Shown: positions 7,748 through 12,727 of the stretch, in pieces
Layout of the letters: every line of letters starts with the position of its first letter
How positions within the stretch are numbered: the stretch's first letter is position 1
Source of the DNA: Pseudomonadales bacterium
GTDB taxonomy: Bacteria > Pseudomonadota > Gammaproteobacteria > Pseudomonadales > Moraxellaceae
Direction of reading: 5' to 3'
Assembly: GCA_013043915.1 (NCBI GenBank)
Contig: JABEVH010000100.1
Coordinates: 1-12,727 of the forward strand
DNA length: 12,727 nt
Notes under the pieces: model-generated
What the model saw: the letters and a program-made list of their open reading frames with translations, nothing else
Told to the model about the DNA's origin: nothing
Database searches by the model: none
Position numbers and translations under genes: made by a program

Positions 7748-7962
7748 CGCCAAGTGCGCCCGTTCAGATCCAGGTCTTCTGTGGTTTTAGTCTAAACCGG
7801 GACACTGTCTATGCTAAACAACAAGTTTTCATAAGAAGTATAGGACTTGCTGAAAATAATGCCTAAAAAAAGTGCCATAAAAATGTCTTTTGCCATCAAA
7901 GAGTTGCACATTTTCAAGAAGGCGCGGCAAAATACACCATCCGTTGATGGAATAATGTGTTT
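7748..7962. promoter_or_regulatory. AT-rich divergent region between the cyclase operon and polA
   Basis: About 215 nt that should carry promoters for polA and for the unknown gene plus diguanylate cyclase. An almost symmetrical element, TTTAG-T-CTAAA (7786-7796), lies close to the minus-strand gene and could be an operator. A possible polA promoter is TTGCAC (7904-7909) with CAAAAT (7928-7933) at 18-nt spacing, only a partial match. The stretch 7850-7890 has several A-runs and could be bent or act as an upstream promoter element. I see no terminator or RNA gene in it. Confidence 0.35.
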
Positions 7963-10647
7963 ATGACACCTCCCTTTGTGCTTGTCGATGGTTCGAGCTA
8001 CCTCTATCGCGCCTATCATGCCATGCCTCCCCTGGTATCCGCTCAGGGTCAGGCAACAGGAGCGATTCGTGGCGTGCTCAATATGTTGAATAAATTGGTT
8101 AAAACCTACGCGCCAACGCATATGGCCGTGGTTTTTGATGCACCTGGCCGCACTTTTCGCGATGATCTTTACCCCGCATATAAGTCACATCGCCCCCCCA
8201 TGCCGGATGATTTGCGCAACCAAATTCAACCGCTACATGACCTGGTGAATGCTACGGGCTTTCCTTTGTTGATGCATTCCGGGGTAGAAGCTGATGATGT
8301 TATTGCTACGCTGGCTCGACAAGCAGCTGCCTCAGGCATACAGGTTTTGATCTCTACGGGCGACAAAGATTTGGCGCAGCTTGTTGGGCCGTTTATCCGG
8401 TTGATTAACACCATGAATGATCATCTGCTGGATGAAGCTGGAGTAATGGATAAGTTTGGCGTACCTCCCGCGAGGATAGTCGACTACCTGGCATTAGTGG
8501 GTGATAGTGCCGATAACATTCCCGGCGTACCCGGAGTCGGACCTAAGACAGCTCAGCGACTTTTAGCGCAGTATGGTGATGTCGATAATCTGTTGTTACA
8601 CCGGGATGAAGTGGCGGGCAAGGTGGGTGAAAGTCTACGGGCTTGTGTTGAGCAGCTACCCTTGAGTAGGCAGTTAGCAACCGTACGGGATGATGTCGAG
8701 TTGGGGGTCTTGCCCAAAAATCTGGGTATTAAGCCTAAAAATAATGAAGTCTTGCGGGCATTATATCAGCAGCTCGGGTTCCGCTCGGATCTTGAGCGCT
8801 TAACAACGTCTGATATTTCTGTAGCCTCGCCTGCTTACTCATGGAGTCTACCGGCATCTGGCCAGCAGGTCGATACCCTAGATGATCTTGATGCATTGCT
8901 GGAAGCGACACGTCAACAGCCTAGCGTGGCTATCAGCTTGTTGGCTGTCGGCAGCCCACCTTGGCAGCAAGAGGTACTGGGTCTGGGGCTGGCGTTGGAT
9001 GATCAACGGTCATTTTATATTCCATTGCACGATGATTTGTTCAGTGTTGGAACAACATCAGTAGCAGCTAGGATATCTCGTTTGGTTCCCTGGTTAGAGG
9101 ATGCTTCTATTGCCAAGGTGACAGATAACAGTAAAGGAGTCCGTCATGCTCTAGCGGCACAAGGGTGGGTGCTAGGTGGTTTAGTGCTTGATACTGAGCT
9201 TGCAGCTTATGCTCTCGATGTGCGTGAGGAAGTGAACCTTAATAGCCAAATCTTACATCGTTGGGGGGTTGAACTGCCGGATTGGGTGCAAGGCAGGTTG
9301 CGACCTGATCTGCGGCAGATGGAAGTGGCTGAGCTGACCCGAGTGATATCCCTGCGTGCTGCTGCGTTATGGAAGTTGGCTGCATCGCTAGAAGATGAAT
9401 TGTCTCTGCGGCCAAACGCCAGGAAATTACTGCATGACTTAGATATGCCATTCATGGCTTTGTTGTTTGAGATGGAGCGGACGGGCGCCTTATTGTCAGC
9501 TTCGATTCTTAGCGTACAGCATGATGAGCTTGGTTTACGTATGGAAGATCTGAGGCAGCAAATTGTGACGCTAGCCGGACAGGAGTTCAATATTGATTCC
9601 CCAAGGCAACTTTCTGAGGTGCTTTTTGACCGATGGGGGCTGGTGCCTCCTAAAAAAACCGCAACCGGACAACGCTCAACGTCAGAAGAGGTGCTGGAAC
9701 AGCTGATACCCATGCATCCTGCGCCAGCACTGATTCTGGAGTACCGGGGGGTGGCCAAGCTCAGGTCAACTTATACGAAGCGCTTGCCTGAACAAATGGA
9801 TGCTGGAACAGGAAGGTTACATACCACGTATAATCCAATGGGAACTTCCACCGGGCGATTATCATCATCCGAACCTAATTTGCAGAATATACCTATTCGC
9901 AGTGTAGAGGGGCGGCGAATACGAGAAGCCTTTATCGCTCCTCCGGGATGCTATCTTCTGGCAGCTGATTATTCACAGATTGAACTGCGTATTATGGCGC
10001 ATTTGTCTCGCGATGAGGGGTTGCTTAGCGCTTTCGCAGAGGGGCGAGATGTTCATGTGGCGACAGCTGCCGAAGTTTTTGCCGTACACCCTGAAGCGGT
10101 AACGGTAGAACAACGTCGTGCTGCAAAAGCTATTAATTTTGGGTTGATATATGGCATGTCTGCTTTTGGTCTGGCTCGACAACTAGGTATTGGGCATGCT
10201 GAGGCGGATGCTTATGTCAAACGCTACTTCCATCGTTATCCTGGTGTCCTTTCTTTTATGGAGGCTACGCGTGAGCAGGCGGCTCATCAGGGTTATGTAG
10301 AAACGCTGATGGGACGACGTTTAGATATGCCTGATATGTCTGGGGGGTCTGCGATGCACAAGGCTGCAGTGTTACGCGCAGCGATCAACGCGCCTATGCA
10401 GGGTAGTGCAGCTGATATCATGAAAAAGGCCATGCTGGATGTGCAGCAGGCCTTACAGAATAGTTGTCACGTTTTTCAGGCGTGCATGATTCTGCAAGTT
10501 CATGATGAATTGGTGTTAGAGGTGCCGGAAGGTGAGCTTGAAGAGGTTACGGAAAGGGTAAAAATGGCTATGCAGGGTACGGTTTCCCTCCTAGTGCCCT
10601 TATTGGTCTCCTGTGGTGTAGGAAGAAATTGGGGCCAAGCTCACTGA
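7963..10647 (+). CDS. polA: DNA polymerase I with degenerate proofreading domain
   Basis: Fills gaps and removes RNA primers during Okazaki fragment maturation and repair. The product has 894 residues from the ATG at 7963; an in-frame GTG at 7957 adds two residues and has the better-placed weak ribosome binding site, so the start is uncertain. The 5' nuclease domain (about 1-290) is intact: VLVDGSSYLYRAYHAMPPL, GVEADDVIATLA, STGDKDLAQLV, GDSADNIPGVPGVGPKTA. The polymerase domain (about 495-894) is intact: motif A DYSQIELRIMAHLS (D669), motif B R718, K722 and F726 in KAINFGLIYG, motif C HDE at 847-849. In contrast, the 3'-5' exonuclease-like domain (about 295-490) lacks all four catalytic carboxylates. 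By my alignment E. coli D355, E357, D424 and D501 correspond to S325, L327, V393 and R465. Proofreading is therefore probably absent. The reading frame is unbroken, so this is not a sequencing frameshift. Confidence 0.98.
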   Translation: MTPPFVLVDGSSYLYRAYHAMPPLVSAQGQATGAIRGVLNMLNKLVKTYAPTHMAVVFDAPGRTFRDDLYPAYKSHRPPMPDDLRNQIQPLHDLVNATGFPLLMHSGVEADDVIATLARQAAASGIQVLISTGDKDLAQLVGPFIRLINTMNDHLLDEAGVMDKFGVPPARIVDYLALVGDSADNIPGVPGVGPKTAQRLLAQYGDVDNLLLHRDEVAGKVGESLRACVEQLPLSRQLATVRDDVELGVLPKNLGIKPKNNEVLRALYQQLGFRSDLERLTTSDISVASPAYSWSLPASGQQVDTLDDLDALLEATRQQPSVAISLLAVGSPPWQQEVLGLGLALDDQRSFYIPLHDDLFSVGTTSVAARISRLVPWLEDASIAKVTDNSKGVRHALAAQGWVLGGLVLDTELAAYALDVREEVNLNSQILHRWGVELPDWVQGRLRPDLRQMEVAELTRVISLRAAALWKLAASLEDELSLRPNARKLLHDLDMPFMALLFEMERTGALLSASILSVQHDELGLRMEDLRQQIVTLAGQEFNIDSPRQLSEVLFDRWGLVPPKKTATGQRSTSEEVLEQLIPMHPAPALILEYRGVAKLRSTYTKRLPEQMDAGTGRLHTTYNPMGTSTGRLSSSEPNLQNIPIRSVEGRRIREAFIAPPGCYLLAADYSQIELRIMAHLSRDEGLLSAFAEGRDVHVATAAEVFAVHPEAVTVEQRRAAKAINFGLIYGMSAFGLARQLGIGHAEADAYVKRYFHRYPGVLSFMEATREQAAHQGYVETLMGRRLDMPDMSGGSAMHKAAVLRAAINAPMQGSAADIMKKAMLDVQQALQNSCHVFQACMILQVHDELVLEVPEGELEEVTERVKMAMQGTVSLLVPLLVSCGVGRNWGQAH

Positions 10648-10784
10648 TGTGTCCAGCAGACATGTAAGAATGCTTGATGCAGATCAAGTGAGGTTGGTGC
10701 CGGTCTGCTTATGATTCAGCGTATTGATAGTTGTGTCTTTACCAGCCGTGAGGCAAGGGCATAAATTGGCTGGAACTGTTAAGT
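10648..10784. other. polA-engB convergent intergenic region with a nested inverted repeat
   Basis: The 137-nt gap holds an outer inverted repeat AGCAGAC (10655-10661) with GTCTGCT (10703-10709) enclosing a perfect hairpin CTTGAT-GCAG-ATCAAG (10673-10688). A second, looser pair is CCAGCC (10742-10747) with GGCTGG (10768-10773). A short hairpin GAACT-GTTA-AGTTC (10773-10786) runs into the engB stop. None is followed by a T-run on either strand, so they are weak candidates for transcript ends. This is the position of the Spot 42 gene in E. coli and of ErsA in Pseudomonas, but I see no promoter or intrinsic terminator that would support a small RNA. Confidence 0.35.
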
Positions 10785-11477
10785 TCACCGGGTGATCTGC
10801 TCGTTGCTGTTGCTGTCTTGGGGGATGCTGCCGGGTGTGTCTGTCACAGTTGATATGGGAAAAGAGATACCCAACCATGTTTGCAAGAGGTTTTCGCATG
10901 CTTCAAGGCCTGTGCCTTGGGTGGCTGAGAAAAGCTGGATACTGGCTTCATAGTTCTCTGTTTTGAGTTGCCGTTGTACCTGATTGAGCGCAGAGATAGC
11001 GGGGCCGCGGTTGAGTTTGTCGGCCTTGGTGAGCAGAATGTGCATGGGCAGTGCTCGTGTCCTGGCCCAGTCGAGTAGCATGATGTCGCTATCGCGGCAG
11101 GGGTGTCGAATGTCCATCAGCAGGATAAGTCCTGCGAGGCTGCGTCGTTGCATCAAGTAGTCCTGCAACTCGCGCTGCCAGTTGGCTTTCAGGCTGGCTG
11201 AGACAGCGGCATAGCCGTAGCCGGGCAGGTCGACCAACCGTGTTTCTTCGGTCGATACGGTAAAGAAATTGATGAGCTGGGTACGCCCAGGGGTTTTAGA
11301 GCTGCGTGCCAGTTGTCGTTGTTGAGTTAACGCATTGAGTGCGCTGGATTTTCCTGCGTTAGATCGGCCAGCAAAAGCGACTTCGTGACCTTGGTCGGGA
11401 GGGCATTGGCTGGTTTTTGCCGCACTGGTCATAAACGTGGTTGTGTGCAGCAGGCGGGTCATGGGGCGAACGATCAT
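10785..11477 (-). CDS. engB: Ribosome biogenesis GTP-binding protein EngB/YsxC/YihA
   Basis: Essential-type GTPase that assists late assembly of the large ribosomal subunit. From the ATG at 11477 it has 230 residues with all G motifs: P-loop GRSNAGKSS (37-45), KTPGRTQLINFF switch region (61-72), DLPGYG (83-88), TKAD (150-153) and SAT (184-186). Start choice is uncertain: GTG at 11492, ATG at 11477 and ATG at 11462 are all in frame. Relatives begin near the last of these, but none has a convincing ribosome binding site; a GGA lies 9 nt before 11477. The polar C-terminal tail of about 25 residues after WLGISFP is somewhat longer than in E. coli YihA (210 aa). It converges with polA and diverges from the cytochrome genes, the same arrangement as around Pseudomonas polA. 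Confidence 0.96.
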   Translation of the reverse strand: MIVRPMTRLLHTTTFMTSAAKTSQCPPDQGHEVAFAGRSNAGKSSALNALTQQRQLARSSKTPGRTQLINFFTVSTEETRLVDLPGYGYAAVSASLKANWQRELQDYLMQRRSLAGLILLMDIRHPCRDSDIMLLDWARTRALPMHILLTKADKLNRGPAISALNQVQRQLKTENYEASIQLFSATQGTGLEACENLLQTWLGISFPISTVTDTPGSIPQDSNSNEQITR

Positions 11478-11541
11478 GTGGTAATGTTCCACTGGGGTAA
11501 GAGTATGAAGTGTATTTCAAGAAGGGCAGGAACTGTTATCC

Positions 11542-11565
11542 TTGAAATTCAACCTAGTATATAAT
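11542..11565 (+). promoter_or_regulatory. Candidate promoter of the cytochrome genes
   Basis: A perfect sigma-70 -10 hexamer TATAAT lies at 11560-11565, about 95 nt before the c5-like cytochrome start. A TTGAAA at 11542-11547 resembles a -35 box, but the spacer is only 12 nt, which is too short. The -10 may therefore work with a poor -35 or an activator. On present evidence the site is plausible, not proven. The leader from about 11572 to 11659 shows no clear structured element. Confidence 0.4.
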
Positions 11566-11644
11566 CTTACCTCGAATTGGGTTCAATGTGCCTGAGGGTT
11601 CAGGTGCATGACACTGAAGATGTCTTTGGGCATCACTGACCTAG

Positions 11645-11652
11645 AAGGGGAG
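11645..11652 (+). promoter_or_regulatory. Ribosome binding site of the c5-like cytochrome
   Basis: AAGGGGAG ends 7 nt before the GTG at 11660. It is a strong Shine-Dalgarno match and supports the non-ATG start, which begins a normal signal peptide (MKKLALVGIL). Confidence 0.75.
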
Positions 11653-11659
11653 TTGAGAC

Positions 11660-11950
11660 GTGAAGAAGCTGGCTTTGGTTGGAATTCTGATGGGGGCTGC
11701 AAGTATGGCTCAGGCTGCCATGACAGGTGAGCAGGTCTATAATATGCATTGCGCGGCTTGCCATGGCTCGGGTGTAGCCGGTGCTCCCAAACACGGCGAC
11801 AAAGCTGCTTGGGCTCCTCGCCTAAAGCAGGGTGATGACGTGCTTTTTCAGCATGCCAAAAATGGTATTAGAGCTATGCCTGCGATGGGTACTTGTTCTG
11901 AATGTACGGATGCTGAGTTGAAGGCAGCCATTCATTACAATTCTCATTAA
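11660..11950 (+). CDS. Monoheme c-type cytochrome, cytochrome c5 family
   Basis: Periplasmic electron carrier of 96 residues. It starts with GTG and has a Sec signal peptide (MKK, hydrophobic stretch, AQA, cleavage probably after residue 19 or 20). The heme site is CAACH at 31-35 (two thioether cysteines and the proximal histidine). The distal ligand is probably M73 in RAMPAMG. A second CxxC (C79, C82 in GTCSEC) follows, a pattern seen in c5-type cytochromes, where it forms a disulfide; without a following histidine it is not a heme site. The C-terminal helix TDAELKAAIHY is typical. The cytochrome c4 gene follows after 40 nt on the same strand, so both are likely co-expressed and may serve the same terminal oxidase branch. 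The partner oxidase is not in the window. Confidence 0.93.
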   Translation: MKKLALVGILMGAASMAQAAMTGEQVYNMHCAACHGSGVAGAPKHGDKAAWAPRLKQGDDVLFQHAKNGIRAMPAMGTCSECTDAELKAAIHYNSH

Positions 11951-11978
11951 TTTTCATGCGTCGTTCGCAACATTTCTC

Positions 11979-11982
11979 AGGA
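11979..11982 (+). promoter_or_regulatory. Ribosome binding site of cytochrome c4
   Basis: AGGA lies 8 nt before the ATG at 11991. It overlaps the other in-frame ATG at 11982, which therefore cannot use it, so the second ATG is the better start. Confidence 0.65.
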
Positions 11983-11990
11983 TGACCACC

Positions 11991-12644
11991 ATGATTAAGT
12001 CGATTCTGGCTGTTGTACTGGTAGCAGGACTAGTCCCCGTGGCTATGTCGGCGCCATTGGTAGGTGATGCTACGGCTGGTCAGGCCAAAGCGGCAATGTG
12101 TGCTGCTTGCCATGGTGCTGACGGTAATAGTATGGCCCCTACTTTTCCCCGTTTAGCGGGGCAAGGTGAACGTTATATCGTTAAGCAGCTGTCTGATTTC
12201 AAGGCAGGTCGTCGTCAGAACGCCATCATGAATGGAATGGCTGCAGGCCTGACTGATCAGGATATGGCTAATGTTGCGGCGTACTTCTCCAGTCAGAAGT
12301 CTGGAGTTGGCTACACCAAACCTGATCTTCTTGATCGCGGCCAACGTCTCTGGCGTGGTGGTAATGTTGCTGCCGGCGTGCAGGCCTGTGCCAGTTGTCA
12401 TGGTCCTTCAGGCAAAGGGATGCCAGCTGCCGGGTTCCCTCGTTTGGCGGGTCAACAGTCTGACTACGTGGTTGCGCAGCTCACGGCTTTCCGCGCAGCA
12501 GGGCGTAATGACCTGAATGCTCCAGCCTACCGTCGCAATGACTCGGATCAGGCAGGGGTTCTTGGTCCTATGCAGACATTGGCGTCGCGCTTGTCGGATG
12601 AAGATATACAGGCTCTGGCCAGTTTTGTGCAGGGACTGCATTAA
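11991..12644 (+). CDS. Diheme cytochrome c4
   Basis: Periplasmic, usually membrane-associated diheme electron carrier feeding terminal oxidases. The 217 residues (start chosen by ribosome binding site; 11982 would add three) have a signal peptide of about 20-21 residues (IKSILAVVLVAGLVPVAMSA). Two cytochrome c domains of similar plan follow. Domain 1 has CAACH (37-41), FPRLAGQGERYIVKQL and a distal Met, M80 or M83, in NAIMNGMAAGLTDQDM. Domain 2 has CASCH (133-137), FPRLAGQQSDYVVAQL and distal M194 in LGPMQTLASRLSDEDI. The internal FPRLAGQ repeat is characteristic of c4. Length is a little above the usual 190-210, with a modest insert around NDLNAPAYRRNDSDQAG. The gene ends the block before an intrinsic terminator. 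In Pseudomonas c4 also lies near polA and engB. Confidence 0.96.
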   Translation: MIKSILAVVLVAGLVPVAMSAPLVGDATAGQAKAAMCAACHGADGNSMAPTFPRLAGQGERYIVKQLSDFKAGRRQNAIMNGMAAGLTDQDMANVAAYFSSQKSGVGYTKPDLLDRGQRLWRGGNVAAGVQACASCHGPSGKGMPAAGFPRLAGQQSDYVVAQLTAFRAAGRNDLNAPAYRRNDSDQAGVLGPMQTLASRLSDEDIQALASFVQGLH

Positions 12645-12664
12645 GATACCGAGTAGTTGATTTG

Positions 12665-12698
12665 AAAAACCCGCTCCCCCAGTGAGCGGTTTTTTTTT
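12665..12698 (+). terminator. Rho-independent terminator after cytochrome c4
   Basis: Stem CCGCTC (12671-12676) pairs with GAGCGG (12684-12689) around a 7-nt loop, followed by nine T (12690-12698) and preceded by an A-run that could extend the stem. It starts about 20 nt after the c4 stop. The A-run and T-run also allow some function on the opposite strand. Confidence 0.92.
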
Positions 12699-12727
12699 GG
12701 CTCTATGTGAAATAGAGTGGGTAATGC

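Noticed and set aside
8193..8199. Run of seven C in polA as a phase-variation site
   Set aside because: It encodes part of a conserved RPPMP stretch, and switching off Pol I would be costly; most likely chance codon choice.
9207..9758. 183-residue minus-strand frame inside polA
   Set aside because: Antisense to polA over its exonuclease-like and early polymerase region. It is Ser/Cys/Arg-rich as expected of a shadow frame and has no family signature.
12408..12641. 77-residue minus-strand frame opposite cytochrome c4
   Set aside because: Shadow of the c4 gene, which has both heme motifs and the distal ligands in frame.
1..12727. CRISPR array, transposon ends, prophage or defence island
   Set aside because: I found no regularly spaced repeats, no transposase or integrase, and no foreign-looking block; every gene but one belongs to a known cellular family.

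Overview
The window is a piece of gammaproteobacterial chromosome with ordinary core-genome content. It carries twelve protein genes, one of them cut by the left edge, on alternating strands with short gaps. I found no rRNA, tRNA, CRISPR array, insertion sequence or phage gene, and no gene-free stretch longer than about 300 bases. Base composition looks roughly balanced and even throughout. Three things point to a gamma-proteobacterium near Pseudomonas, Oceanospirillales or Moraxellaceae: an EF-P with arginine at position 32 beside its rhamnosyltransferase EarP, an oligopeptidase A gene fused by overlap to a YheV-type zinc ribbon, and the order polA / engB / cytochrome c5-like / cytochrome c4 known from Pseudomonas. 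I cannot name the genus.

Left block, minus strand (2640 down to 1): earP, efp, a ybeD-like DUF493 gene and lipB read in one direction. Gaps are about 60 nt, 1 nt and then a 4-nt overlap, so this is very probably one operon. It joins activation of a translation factor to the lipoate pathway. Divergent from it (2700-4882) is prlC-yheV, coupled by an ATGA overlap. This pair converges on a diguanylate cyclase gene, and the two stop codons overlap.

Middle block, minus strand (7734 down to 4879): an unrecognised, mostly helical cytoplasmic protein followed 57 nt later by a soluble PAS-GAF-PAS-PAS-GGDEF diguanylate cyclase with intact active site and inhibitory site. A 228-nt AT-rich divergent region separates this pair from polA.

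Right block: polA (+), convergent engB (-), then a monoheme c5-like cytochrome and the diheme cytochrome c4 (both +), which end at a clear intrinsic terminator. The cytochromes are exported electron carriers of the periplasm.

The most notable observation is in DNA polymerase I. The 5' nuclease and polymerase active sites are intact, but all four metal-binding carboxylates of the 3'-5' proofreading domain appear replaced (Ser, Leu, Val, Arg). That pattern is known from Thermus and Bacillus Pol I but is unexpected in this setting. The second item of interest is the unknown helical protein paired with the diguanylate cyclase. I see no evidence for a large undescribed system here.
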